Source of the DNA: Deltaproteobacteria bacterium
GTDB taxonomy: Bacteria > Desulfobacterota > Desulfobulbia > Desulfobulbales > BM004
Assembly (NCBI GenBank): GCA_019312695.1
Contig: JAFDCT010000223.1
Coordinates: forward strand, 1-13,895
DNA: 13,895 nucleotides
Direction: 5' to 3'
Both the position numbers and the translations under genes were made by a program. Under the pieces are notes generated by a model. The model ran no database searches, was not told the DNA's origin, and saw nothing but the letters and a program-made list of their open reading frames with translations. Below, one piece after another: positions 1-7,677 of this stretch (within the stretch, counting starts at the first letter, position 1; every line of letters starts with the position of its first letter).

Positions 1-49
1 CAAGAGAAGAGATAAGAAAGCGGCACCCTTTGTCAAACCAGAAAAAAAC

Positions 50-79
50 TTGACACATTCTTCCCCGGCATGGTATCCA
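50..79 (+). promoter_or_regulatory. Candidate sigma-70 promoter for tRNA-Ala
   Basis: TTGACA at 50-55 matches the -35 consensus exactly. It is followed, after an 18-base spacer, by TATCCA at 74-79, a partial -10 match. Transcription would start near 86, about 34 bases before the mature tRNA. The position fits a tRNA promoter, but the -10 box is weak. Confidence 0.45.
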
Positions 80-119
80 ATCACCTCTTTCCAACAATGA
101 CCTTTGACAACAGCAACGT

Positions 120-195
<76 letters not shown>

Positions 196-316
196 ATAAA
201 ATTTTTAATTAACTGGTGGCGGATTCTTAAAAATGTGTCTGCTATCGCATTTCAAATATTTTTGCTGGTTGGGAAAATATCCTAAACGGTCAGCCTGTTA
301 AAATAGACTATACGCT

Positions 317-350
317 GGACTGTCAATAAAAACAGTTCCATTTATTTATT
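317..350 (+). terminator. Possible weak terminator downstream of tRNA-Ala
   Basis: GGACTGT (317-323) can pair with ACAGTTCC (332-339) with one bulged base, and the stem is followed by a T-rich stretch to 350. It lies between the tRNA and the lipoprotein gene. The stem is short and the tract is not pure T, so this is tentative. Apart from this and the 447-505 inverted repeat, I see nothing in the 357 bases between tRNA and gene. Confidence 0.25.
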
Positions 351-446
351 CACCTTCCCTTTAATGTTTATTTCACACAATTATTGCCTTGCCCAATACC
401 CTTCATTAGTATATTTATTCGAGGAAATAGAAGGGGGTTTGCCTAT

Positions 447-505
447 TGCCGGATTTGGAGTTATAATTTTAAGCAATTTGCAACCGGCGAGATAACCATC
501 CGGCA
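447..505. repeat. 8-bp perfect inverted repeat in the lipoprotein gene leader
   Basis: TGCCGGAT (447-454) and ATCCGGCA (498-505) are exact reverse complements separated by 43 bases, and lie 48 bases before the lipoprotein start. It could be a long-range stem in the leader RNA or two operator half-sites. No function is assignable. Confidence 0.3.
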
Positions 506-552
506 CCCTCACCGTCAAACCCCGTAACTCACTGAGACAGAAAGGCAAAAAA

Positions 553-1485
553 ATGTCCGCTAAATCTCTTGCAAATATTATAATTATAACGCTTTTATCT
601 ATTCTGCCGCTATTAAACAGCTGCAGCAGCCAGCCAGAAACACCGCCGGAAAAAAGTAGCGTTTCCCCCCAAAAGAAATTTTACCTGGGACTTATACCGG
701 AACAGGATCTGTTCAGCCAGAAAGAGCGATATACTCCGCTTGCCCGCTACCTCTCTAAAAAGGCCGGGTTGGATATAGAGATCAAGATTCTTTCCCGCTA
801 CGGCAATATTATTGATAATTTTATCTCAGGTCAGCTGGATGCTGCTTTTTTCGGGAGCTTTACTGGTGCCCTGGCAATCAGTAAACTAGGAGTGGAACCG
901 CTTGCCCGACCATTATGGCAAGACAATACCTCCACATATTACGGTATGGTCTTTGTCAGGAAAGACAGCTCCATAAAAAGCGGGCAGGATATGAAAGGCA
1001 AGCGGTTTGCTTTTGTGGACAAGGCTACGACTGCCGGCTGGCTCCTGCCCCTGCACTATTTTCATGAGATCGGCATCAAGGATTACGGGAAGTGGTTTGC
1101 TGAAACATATTTTACCGGAACCCACGAGGATGCCATCAGGGATGTTCTTGACGGCAAGGCCGATATCGGCGCTGCTAAGAATACGGTCTTTTATCGGCTT
1201 GCTGCGAAAGAAAGCAGAATATCAGCCGAACTGCAGATCCTGGCAACATCTCCACCGGTTCCTTCCAATACTTTGTCGGTGCGGAAAGACCTGGACAACT
1301 CCTTAAAATTAAAACTGAAAAACATACTGCTCCACATGCATGAAGATAAACACGGCAAAGAAATACTGGACAAATTCGGGGCTAAAATGTTCATTGAAAC
1401 CACGCAGCAGGACTATGAACCTGTTTTCACCTATGCCAACGAGATAAAACTGGATCTCAAGAAGTATGATTACCGGAATATTTAA
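553..1485 (+). CDS. PhnD-like periplasmic substrate-binding lipoprotein
   Basis: This 310-residue protein has a hydrophobic signal segment (residues 7-21) and a lipobox LLNSC with the lipidated Cys at 24, so it should be a membrane-anchored periplasmic lipoprotein. Residues from about 42 to 300 match the PhnD/phosphonate-type substrate-binding fold by pattern: a leading LGLIPEQ strand, a DAAFFGSFTGA segment, a KRFAFVDKATTAGW segment in the hinge/ligand region, and HEDAIRDVLDGKADIGA. No ABC permease or ATPase gene adjoins. It sits instead before a membrane histidine kinase and its regulator, so a ligand-presenting sensor role is more likely than transport. PhnD-type domains are known as the sensory part of TtrS-like tetrathionate and thiosulfate kinases, so an oxyanion ligand is plausible but unproven. 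The start is supported by AAGG at 542-545, seven bases before ATG. Confidence 0.85.
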   Translation: MSAKSLANIIIITLLSILPLLNSCSSQPETPPEKSSVSPQKKFYLGLIPEQDLFSQKERYTPLARYLSKKAGLDIEIKILSRYGNIIDNFISGQLDAAFFGSFTGALAISKLGVEPLARPLWQDNTSTYYGMVFVRKDSSIKSGQDMKGKRFAFVDKATTAGWLLPLHYFHEIGIKDYGKWFAETYFTGTHEDAIRDVLDGKADIGAAKNTVFYRLAAKESRISAELQILATSPPVPSNTLSVRKDLDNSLKLKLKNILLHMHEDKHGKEILDKFGAKMFIETTQQDYEPVFTYANEIKLDLKKYDYRNI

Positions 1486-1543
1486 TGCCCGCGCCCGCAA
1501 TTGCCTCTGTGTAAAATTTAACCTCATTTCTGACTGCTATTAC

Positions 1544-1556
1544 GGCTGATGCAGCC
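1544..1556 (+). promoter_or_regulatory. Small hairpin between lipoprotein and kinase genes
   Basis: GGCTG, a 3-base loop and CAGCC form a 5-bp hairpin followed by TTTA, in the 108-base spacer between the two genes. It may reduce read-through or stabilise the upstream message, but is too weak to call a terminator. Confidence 0.2.
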
Positions 1557-1593
1557 TTTACAGATGCGGCCATTCTAGAGACTTTTTCCTCAT

Positions 1594-3060
1594 ATGAAAA
1601 AGAAAATTTACTTCGTCATGTTCCTTCTTATCCTCTGTTTTCTGGCGGGTGGATTATATATATCAAAATCGATACATGAGGTAACAGACAAACTCGAGAC
1701 CATCATCACCCTCAATAAAGTCGAATTTCTGCGGGAAACTTTGCTGAACAAAATGGTCGTGGTACAGGCTGACCTGCTTCTCAAGGATACTCCGCATGCC
1801 AGACAGGTTGACACCTTTGTCCAGCATGTGGAGGAAATGCAGCAGGCGGCAAATCAGTGTTCCAATTGTCATCACCAGGAAGAAGTGAAACAACGCATCA
1901 CCCATTTTCAGCAAATGATCGATCAATATACAAAAAAACTGAGCCGGATCTATACCCTGAGAGCAAATGCCGCAAGATTAAAAAAAGAGAAGCAGAGCGC
2001 CTTTGACCTTGGCCAGACAACGTTGGAGCTCGTCAACAAGATTGTCATAACATCGCAACACAAAACATCGCAAAGAATTCAGCAGGCCCGTTTTAACATT
2101 CACAATTCAGAGATGTTGCTTTATAGCCTCATGATCATCGGGCCGTTTATCATTATTTTTACAACGTATTATTTTCTCAGAAATTTCAGTGGATCTGTCC
2201 TGGCGCTCACCAATGCCACCAGTAAAATAAAAGAGGGCCACCTGTCCTTTCAGATAAAAAATAACCTGAAAGACGAATTTCGTGTACTGGCTGATTCTTT
2301 CAATGAAATGGCAGTTTCCATAACAGAGCATGAAAAGACAATCAAACAGGCTGAAAGGCTGGCTGCTGTTGGTGAGCTTGCCGCCGGGCTGGCGCATGAA
2401 ATAAAAAATCCCCTGGCAGGCATAAAGGTCTCCATTGAGGTGCTGAAAAACGACCTGGACCTTGAGCAGGAGGAGAAAGAAATCTTTTTAAGAGTCATCA
2501 ATGAGATTTACAGAATAGAGTCATTGCTTAAAAATCTGCTCAATTATGCCAGGCCGGCGAAACCCCAACTTGATTTTATCAATCTGCACGAAACCTTGGA
2601 CACAATGATTAAAGCCTCTGAAATGTCACTCAAAAGTCCCAGCAGCAAATCCGAATTGCTTAAGGATATTAAATTTGTTAAAGACTTTGATTCAGATATG
2701 CCGCTGATCTGTGTCGATGGGGGCCAGTTCAAACAGGTAGCCCTGAACCTTATATTAAACGGGATAGACGCCATAGCTGAAAAGGGAACAATAACCATAA
2801 AAACAGCGAGTTCTTCTAAGGATTCTATAGAGATAATGATATCCGACACGGGTAATGGTATTGACCAAAAGGACCTCAAGATGGTATTTAATCCATTCTT
2901 TACAAACAAAGCGAAAGGAACCGGCTTGGGCTTGGCAATCACTAAACGCCTGATCGAGCAGCATAAAGGTTCCATAGATGTCGTCAACAACCGGGAAGGC
3001 GGGGCAACCTTTATTATCACGTTGCCTGTAAAACAGGAAAACGGGTGGTGTAAAACATGA
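1594..3060 (+). CDS. Membrane sensor histidine kinase with periplasmic CxxCH heme motif
   Basis: A 488-residue kinase. Transmembrane segments lie at about 5-23 and 174-196, bounding a periplasmic domain of about 150 residues. That domain contains CSNCH at 89-93, the covalent c-type heme attachment motif, followed by a second His. A HAMP-like region spans about 197-250. The HisKA box has the phospho-accepting His268 in a HEIKNP context. The ATPase domain shows an N box around Asn385-Asn389, DTGNGI at 418-423, FNPFF from 432 and GTGLGLA at 442-448, so all catalytic boxes are intact. It is expected to sense redox state or a heme ligand, or the bound state of the lipoprotein upstream, and to phosphorylate the regulator that overlaps its stop codon. 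Start: the ATG gives a clean signal anchor (MKKK plus hydrophobic stretch), but there is no strong ribosome-binding site. Confidence 0.93.
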   Translation: MKKKIYFVMFLLILCFLAGGLYISKSIHEVTDKLETIITLNKVEFLRETLLNKMVVVQADLLLKDTPHARQVDTFVQHVEEMQQAANQCSNCHHQEEVKQRITHFQQMIDQYTKKLSRIYTLRANAARLKKEKQSAFDLGQTTLELVNKIVITSQHKTSQRIQQARFNIHNSEMLLYSLMIIGPFIIIFTTYYFLRNFSGSVLALTNATSKIKEGHLSFQIKNNLKDEFRVLADSFNEMAVSITEHEKTIKQAERLAAVGELAAGLAHEIKNPLAGIKVSIEVLKNDLDLEQEEKEIFLRVINEIYRIESLLKNLLNYARPAKPQLDFINLHETLDTMIKASEMSLKSPSSKSELLKDIKFVKDFDSDMPLICVDGGQFKQVALNLILNGIDAIAEKGTITIKTASSSKDSIEIMISDTGNGIDQKDLKMVFNPFFTNKAKGTGLGLAITKRLIEQHKGSIDVVNNREGGATFIITLPVKQENGWCKT

Positions 3061-4460
3061 AAATAAAAGGCAGGATTTTTCTTCTTGATGATGACGAACT
3101 CATCATTACCATGCTTGACAGGGCTCTCAAGAAAGAAGGATTTGAAACCCAGCTGCAGACAACCGGCCAGAATATTATCGAAAATATTGAAGAATGGCAC
3201 CCCGATCTTGTCATGCTGGATATTCACCTGGGTGAAGACAAGGACGGCCTTGATATCCTGCATGATATCAAGCAGAATGAAATTGATACACAGGTCGTGA
3301 TGCTGACGGGGGATGATACTGCTGAATCTGCAATAAAGGCCATGAAAATAGGGGCAGCAGATTACCTGACCAAGCCTTTTAATGTTGACGAAGTCATCAT
3401 GGTCATCAAAGGCATTCTGGAAAAAGCCAAACTCAGGGAAGAGGTAAAATATTTCAGAAAGTCACGTATGGATTTCACCCATGATGAAATGGTGGGCAAA
3501 TCCCCGGCCATAAAAGAAGTAATAGATAACGCAAAAAAAATAGCCACCGCCGGAGTCCCGACCATACTTATTACCGGTGAGTCCGGGACGGGCAAGGAAG
3601 TTCTGGCCCGCTATATCCATCACTGGATGCATCAGAAAGAAGAGGAGGAGGTTGAAAGTGTGCCGTTTATAGCAGTTAACTGTACGGCTCTGCCTGACAA
3701 CCTGATTGAGAGCGAACTTTTCGGCCATACCAAGTGGGCTTTTACCGATGCCAAAACAGATAAAAAAGGTATGTTTGAACTGGCCGACGGCGGCACCATT
3801 CTGCTTGATGAAATAGGCGACATGCGGGCCGATCTCCAGAGCAAATTTCTGCGGGTGCTTGAAAACAGAAAGATCCGCCGCCTAGGCGGCAAGGTCGATC
3901 TCCCTGTTGATGTGAGCGTTATCGCCACAACAAACAGGGACCTCAAACAGGCAGTATCCACCAAGGACTTCCGGGAGGACCTTTTTTTCCGTTTAACCTC
4001 CTTTGCACTCAATCTGCCGCCGCTGCGTGAAAGACATGAAGACATTGTCATGCTGGCCCGATACTTCCTGAATCAATTCTGTCTGAAATATGGTAAACCG
4101 GAGATCAAGGGTTTTACTCCCGAGGCTGAAAAATCACTGGCCGCTCATAAGTGGCCGGGAAATGTACGGGAGTTGAAAAATGTTGTGGAACGCTGTGTTG
4201 TCCTGGTAAGCAGCGATTTTATCGGGCCGGGACACCTGCCTCTGGAATTTAGCGAAGGACATGCTTTTCCGTTTGTCGAAAGACGCAAAGAAGCACGGAT
4301 CATCCTGCCTGAACAGGGTATTTCTCTGGAGGATGTGGAGAAGGATCTGATCAAGCAGGCTCTAGAAAAAACTGGCAGCAACCAGACCAAGGCGGCTAAA
4401 CTGCTGAATATATCCTACGACACCATGCGTTATCAGGTGAAGAAATTCGGCTTAATGTGA
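3057..4460 (+). CDS. NtrC-family sigma-54-dependent response regulator with altered GAFTGA loop
   Basis: A 467-residue regulator in three domains. The receiver (about 5-125) has the acidic cluster D11-D13, phospho-acceptor Asp55, Thr84 and Lys106. The AAA+ domain (about 145-375) has Walker A GESGTGKE at 174-181 and Walker B TILLDEIGD at 247-255. A Fis-type helix-turn-helix occupies about 425-467 (NQTKAAKLLNISYDTMRYQVKK). The loop that contacts sigma-54, normally GAFTGA, reads WAFTDA at 227-232; the key Phe and Thr remain. The first codon is TGG at 3735-3737, one base from GGG (Gly). The ATG overlaps the kinase stop by four bases, implying coupled translation and a cognate pair. Targets are unknown, and I found no convincing -24/-12 promoter in the window. 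Confidence 0.95.
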   Translation: MKIKGRIFLLDDDELIITMLDRALKKEGFETQLQTTGQNIIENIEEWHPDLVMLDIHLGEDKDGLDILHDIKQNEIDTQVVMLTGDDTAESAIKAMKIGAADYLTKPFNVDEVIMVIKGILEKAKLREEVKYFRKSRMDFTHDEMVGKSPAIKEVIDNAKKIATAGVPTILITGESGTGKEVLARYIHHWMHQKEEEEVESVPFIAVNCTALPDNLIESELFGHTKWAFTDAKTDKKGMFELADGGTILLDEIGDMRADLQSKFLRVLENRKIRRLGGKVDLPVDVSVIATTNRDLKQAVSTKDFREDLFFRLTSFALNLPPLRERHEDIVMLARYFLNQFCLKYGKPEIKGFTPEAEKSLAAHKWPGNVRELKNVVERCVVLVSSDFIGPGHLPLEFSEGHAFPFVERRKEARIILPEQGISLEDVEKDLIKQALEKTGSNQTKAAKLLNISYDTMRYQVKKFGLM

Positions 4461-4462
4461 GC

Positions 4463-4474
4463 TCAAACGTTTGA
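4463..4474. repeat. 12-bp perfect palindrome after the regulator gene
   Basis: TCAAACGTTTGA is fully self-complementary, three bases after the sigma-54 regulator stop and in the 62-base gap between convergent genes. A wider GCTCA/TGAGC pairing (4461-4465 and 4482-4486) surrounds it. There is no T-tract, so bidirectional termination is only a guess. Confidence 0.25.
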
Positions 4475-4522
4475 TATGAAGTGAGCAAACAGGATATACT
4501 ATATTATACCGGGTGTCTTAAA

Positions 4523-5215
4523 TCAGGCAAACCGGACCCCTACCCGACAATTTTCTTCATCGTCCATTTTACTCCAGACAACCACCCCGGTTCTGTTGTC
4601 AACTTTCTCATCAAAACCGATTACCTGCGATTCCTTCAAGGGGTAGTGGATCAGGAACCCTATACCGCTGTCGCTGATATCAACCGCCTGTGCCTCAAGT
4701 GTCTTACGGGTATAGTTTCCCTGGTCAATGATGCTCATCTGAAAAAATATGTTTTCCGTAAAAGGTGCTCTTGGTTTTTTTCTTGATTTTTTTTCAAAAC
4801 CATTGGCGGCAAACTGAAAATCGGTTTGAAAATTTTCTTTGCCTTTAAGGGCTTGCTGTACCACATCCGTGATATCGCACAGGTCAAACGGCTTGGAAAT
4901 AAAGTGGCTGGCTCCGTTGGCAATGGCCTTGTTATTATTTTCACTTAACTTGTCAGAGTCAAAATGGCTGGCAGTCATGATTACAACTCTGATTTCGGGG
5001 CACATATCCTTGGTAATTTTCATCAGCTCCAGGCCGTTCAGGTCAGGGAGATTAACATCGAGCAGACACAGGTCATATGGGCAAAAGGAGAGTTTTTCAA
5101 TTGCCTGTGCCGCCGTACTTGCAGTTACAACCTCATAGCCATCATTTCTCAGAATTTTTTCCAGGGCATATAATATGAGTTGGTCATCATCAACTACAAG
5201 GATATAGTGTTTCAC
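4523..5215 (-). CDS. Response regulator receiver with C-terminal PilZ (c-di-GMP-binding) domain
   Basis: A 230-residue cytoplasmic protein. The receiver (about 3-122) has the acidic cluster D9-D11, phospho-acceptor Asp53 in LLDVNLP, Thr81 and Lys108. A linker follows, then a PilZ domain (about 145-230) with RKKPR at 145-149 (RxxxR) and DISDSG at 179-184 (D/NxSxxG), the two motifs that bind cyclic di-GMP. The protein should therefore join phosphorelay input to c-di-GMP binding, acting through protein contacts because no DNA-binding or enzymatic domain is present. It converges on the kinase/regulator cassette and has its own promoter region, so a shared kinase is possible but not shown. The start is GTG at 5213-5215, preceded by GAGG (5221-5224 on the other strand) with a 5-base gap. 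Confidence 0.9.
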   Translation of the reverse strand: MKHYILVVDDDQLILYALEKILRNDGYEVVTASTAAQAIEKLSFCPYDLCLLDVNLPDLNGLELMKITKDMCPEIRVVIMTASHFDSDKLSENNNKAIANGASHFISKPFDLCDITDVVQQALKGKENFQTDFQFAANGFEKKSRKKPRAPFTENIFFQMSIIDQGNYTRKTLEAQAVDISDSGIGFLIHYPLKESQVIGFDEKVDNRTGVVVWSKMDDEENCRVGVRFA

Positions 5216-5220
5216 TTTTA

Positions 5221-5224
5221 CCTC
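5221..5224 (-). promoter_or_regulatory. Ribosome-binding site fixing the GTG start of the receiver-PilZ gene
   Basis: On the minus strand GAGG lies five bases before the GTG codon at 5215. This supports GTG as the genuine initiator; there is no in-frame ATG nearby upstream. Confidence 0.6.
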
Positions 5225-5256
5225 GAGAACAAAAGTCTATTTAAATCAAACAAAAT

Positions 5257-5270
5257 GTTAAAATTTTAAC
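5257..5270. promoter_or_regulatory. 14-bp perfect palindrome upstream of the receiver-PilZ gene
   Basis: GTTAAAATTTTAAC is completely self-complementary and lies 41 bases before the GTG start, in a promoter-like position for the minus-strand gene. It could be an operator, but AT-rich palindromes also arise by chance. Confidence 0.3.
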
Positions 5271-5375
5271 GGATAGACATACTTAACTCATATTGAATAG
5301 CAAAAACCAGACCATGATAGCTTTTAAGAAGATTTATTTATGAAAATCTCTTTGATAACAAGATGATAGAGGTAG

Positions 5376-5415
5376 CCGACTGAAATTGTCGGTCAGGGAT
5401 AATACAATCCTGACC
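5376..5415. repeat. Two overlapping stem-loops in the 5.2-6.0 kb gap
   Basis: CCGAC (5376-5380) pairs with GTCGG (5388-5392), and GGTCAGG (5391-5397) pairs with CCTGACC (5409-5415). The two stems share two bases, so they are alternatives. They lie upstream of the receiver-PilZ gene and may be leader structure. I do not recognise a riboswitch class. Confidence 0.3.
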
Positions 5416-5495
5416 CGGAAATTGATAAAATAAACAGGAATTTTACCGAATGACTTGTGGTTATTTTGCTAAAATTTTTTTTTTACTTAATCTAA

Positions 5496-5801
5496 CAATG
5501 CAATCGACGTGCCAGCCCCTGTGGATTTAAAGGGCCGCCTATCCGTGAAATCTTTGCGGGCCTGAAAAAAAGGCGGAAAGTTAAGATAATTGCCTGTGGG
5601 CAGAAGCATTCAGCTGGTTCCCGGTTTGGCCAAATGACCAAAAAAATTACCAACCTCAACGGGTTTTTACCCTACTCGAAATTTTTTGCGCCGCCCGAAC
5701 TACATTATATAGAAGTAGGTTTATCCAACCCATCAGGCCTGGGTATTCAGCTTGCCTCTGTAATAAAGAAACCCTTTACAAGGAAGACTTTGTTCGATTA
5801 A
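5496..5801 (+). other. Unrecognised 101-codon stop-free stretch, possible gene remnant
   Basis: The frame is open for 101 codons from 5496 and closes with TAA at 5799-5801. The only ATG in it is at 5634, which would give a 55-residue basic peptide (MTKKITNLNG...). There is no Shine-Dalgarno sequence in front of that ATG. The upstream half of the frame is rich in Lys, Arg and Gly and has no start codon I would trust. I recognise no family. It may be the tail of a decayed gene or chance. Around it, the rest of the 766-base gap between the receiver-PilZ gene and the next gene shows only the small repeats listed separately. Confidence 0.2.
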
Positions 5802-5901
5802 AGTTACATATGACAGAGTAAACAGACTCATGCAAAACCATACTCAAGCACAATATAAAAAATAACTTTGGGGATGGCTTAAAAGGTTTTTCTCAAAGGA
5901 C

Positions 5902-5952
5902 AAGCCTCTGCAGGCAAATCTGGAATTGGCCTTCTTCTTGCCTCAGGGGCTT
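5902..5952 (+). promoter_or_regulatory. Long imperfect hairpin just before the small gene and mpl
   Basis: The arm at 5902-5917 (AAGCCTCTGCAGGCAA) pairs with 5938-5952 (TTGCCTCAGGGGCTT) with one bulged C and one G-T pair, around a 20-base loop. A pyrimidine-rich run, TTTTCTTCTC from 5951, overlaps its base. It lies 29 bases before the preferred start of the small gene. It could be an attenuator or terminator-like leader structure. Confidence 0.4.
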
Positions 5953-5981
5953 TTCTTCTCATTCTCCACATGGAAAAAATT

Positions 5982-6179
5982 ATGACTGCCGCAAAACAGA
6001 AAAGCAAAGCTGAAAACAGTGTTGACCAGGCTGCCCGCCCGGTCAGTGATGAGGCTATTCTCAAAGTGGCCAAAGAGGTTGTTGTTAAGTTCATCGAGGT
6101 TGGCCGTCTGTCACCGGCAAACTTTGATGAAACCTTTCAAAGTATTTATAAAACTGTGCAAGACGCTGTACGCTCCTAA
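5982..6179 (+). CDS. Small conserved-looking protein of unknown function upstream of mpl
   Basis: A soluble protein of 65 residues with no signal or membrane segment. The N-terminal 20 or so residues are Lys/Ala/Ser-rich and probably disordered. The rest (ILKVAKEVVVKFIEVGRLSP and onward) reads as two amphipathic helices joined by a GRLSPANF turn. I recall similar short proteins in deltaproteobacteria but cannot name a family. I chose the ATG at 5982 because GGA at 5972-5974 lies seven bases before it. The ATG at 5970, which would add MEKI, has no Shine-Dalgarno sequence. The gene ends 18 bases before mpl, in the same frame, so the two are probably co-transcribed. Its coding look (strong Val/Ala/Ile helix pattern) makes it a likely real gene. 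Confidence 0.65.
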   Translation: MTAAKQKSKAENSVDQAARPVSDEAILKVAKEVVVKFIEVGRLSPANFDETFQSIYKTVQDAVRS

Positions 6180-6197
6180 CCTTTTTCCAGTTTATCG

Positions 6198-7631
6198 GTG
6201 AATCTTCTATCTGCCCTCAATCGCTTCCCTCATCAGGTACGCCATATTCATATCATGGGTATCTGCGGCACCGGCATGGGTTCCCTGGCCGGCATGCTGA
6301 AGGATTCCGGTTATACTGTCACCGGCTCCGATGAAAACATCTATCCTCCCATGAGCGACTTTCTGGCTGCCTGCAATATAGAGATAAAAAACGGTTATGC
6401 CGCTGAGAATCTTGCTCCCCGGCCCGACCTGGTTGTGGTGGGGAATACCATACGCAAAACAAATCCTGAAGCCCTGGCCCTGGCGGAGCTTAACCTCCAT
6501 TATGTCTCTTTTCCCCAAGCCCTGGGCCATTACTTTCTTACCGGTAAGACTTCACTTGTGGTAACGGGCACCCACGGCAAGACCACCACCTCATCCCTCC
6601 TGGCCACACTGCTGCACAAGGCCAACCTGACACCGGGATTCATGGTGGGCGGCCTAGTACAGGCCTTCGGCCGCAATTACAACCTTGGCAGCAGTCCCTA
6701 TTTTGTCGTGGAAGGGGATGAATACGACACCGCCTTTTTTGACAAGGGGCCGAAATTCTTGCACTACCAGCCCCATACTGCCATTGTCACCTCAATCGAA
6801 TTTGATCATGCCGATATATTTGCAGACCTTGAGGCTATCAAGGACGCCTTTGCCCGCCTGATGGCCATCATGCCGGAAGACGGCTGTGTTGTTGCCTGCT
6901 TTGACAGCCCGGTGGTCAAGGATATAACTGCCAGAGCAGCATGCAGGGTTATTGGTTACGGCCTGGATCAGGAATCGGAGTGGACCATCAGGAATCTTAA
7001 TGTAAAACCGGAGGGCACCTTTTTTGATGTTGTACATAAAGGCGAGTTCTACAGCTCATGCAAAAGCCCGATGCCGGGACGTCATAACGCCTTGAATGGA
7101 TTGGCGGTCATTGCGGTTCTCGATCGTCTCGGTCTGGCCAAAGAAGATATTGTGGCCGGGCTTTCCGGTTTTGAAGGGGTTCGCAGACGCCAGGAAGTCC
7201 GGGGCGTGGTAAACGATATCACGGTTATCGATGATTTTGCCCACCATCCCACCGCAGTCCGGGAAACCCTGGCTGCTTTGAGGCAGGCCTATGACGGCCA
7301 GAGGCTGGTGGCTGTTTTTGAACCGCGCACCAACTCCAGCAGACGCCGGATCTTCCAGCAGGATTATGTCTCATCTTTCGACCGGGCAGACCTGGTACTT
7401 GTGCGGGAACCGGTCCCCCTCAAGGATTTTCCAACAGATCAGCTCTTTTCTTCACAACAGCTTGCTTCTGATCTCAGAGCCCGAAACATTGATGCGCTTT
7501 CATTTTCCGACACCGACACTATTTTGGCCCACTTGCAGGATACACTGCGGCCAGGTGATGTGGTGGCCATCCTTTCCAACGGCGGTTTTGATAATATACA
7601 CATGCGGCTGCTGGAAATATTGGGTAAATGA
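6198..7631 (+). CDS. mpl: UDP-N-acetylmuramate:L-alanyl-gamma-D-glutamyl-meso-DAP ligase
   Basis: This 477-residue Mur-ligase family enzyme joins the recycled murein tripeptide L-Ala-gamma-D-Glu-meso-DAP to UDP-MurNAc in the cytoplasm, returning wall fragments to peptidoglycan synthesis. The N-terminal Rossmann-like domain begins HIHIMGICGTGMGSLAG (17-33), the form typical of Mpl rather than MurC. The ATP-binding P-loop is GTHGKTTT at 124-131. EGDEYD (172-177) and EFDHAD (201-206) are the Mpl-specific metal/substrate motifs. PMPGRHNALN, DDFAHHPTAV and EPRTNSSRRR follow in the central and C-terminal domains. The length is usual for the family. The start is GTG at 6198-6200 without a clear ribosome-binding site. 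The only room upstream is seven codons to an in-frame stop, so translation may be coupled to the small gene. Confidence 0.95.
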   Translation: MNLLSALNRFPHQVRHIHIMGICGTGMGSLAGMLKDSGYTVTGSDENIYPPMSDFLAACNIEIKNGYAAENLAPRPDLVVVGNTIRKTNPEALALAELNLHYVSFPQALGHYFLTGKTSLVVTGTHGKTTTSSLLATLLHKANLTPGFMVGGLVQAFGRNYNLGSSPYFVVEGDEYDTAFFDKGPKFLHYQPHTAIVTSIEFDHADIFADLEAIKDAFARLMAIMPEDGCVVACFDSPVVKDITARAACRVIGYGLDQESEWTIRNLNVKPEGTFFDVVHKGEFYSSCKSPMPGRHNALNGLAVIAVLDRLGLAKEDIVAGLSGFEGVRRRQEVRGVVNDITVIDDFAHHPTAVRETLAALRQAYDGQRLVAVFEPRTNSSRRRIFQQDYVSSFDRADLVLVREPVPLKDFPTDQLFSSQQLASDLRARNIDALSFSDTDTILAHLQDTLRPGDVVAILSNGGFDNIHMRLLEILGK

Positions 7632-7634
7632 GAA

Positions 7635-7676
7635 GGACTGAGGGATAAGGGAGGAGGGAAGAGAGAAAATATGAGG
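7635..7676 (+). repeat. Heptamer array A (GGACTGA type), mpl-rfbB spacer
   Basis: Six period-7 units beginning GGACTGA, GGGATAA, with later units drifting (GGGAGGA, GGGAAGA). They fill nearly all of the 46-base gap between the convergent stop codons of mpl and rfbB. No terminator hairpin is present there. Confidence 0.75.
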
Positions 7677-7677
7677 C

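Noticed and set aside
2544..3263. 239-codon open frame on the minus strand
   Set aside because: It is antisense to the kinase and regulator genes, whose motifs are complete; its translation has no recognisable family pattern.
4481..4786. 101-codon open frame on the plus strand after the sigma-54 regulator
   Set aside because: It is antisense to the PilZ domain of the convergent gene and has no family pattern.
5216..5969. Cyclic di-GMP riboswitch near the PilZ gene
   Set aside because: I could not match the conserved core of GEMM-type or other known riboswitches; only simple stem-loops are visible.
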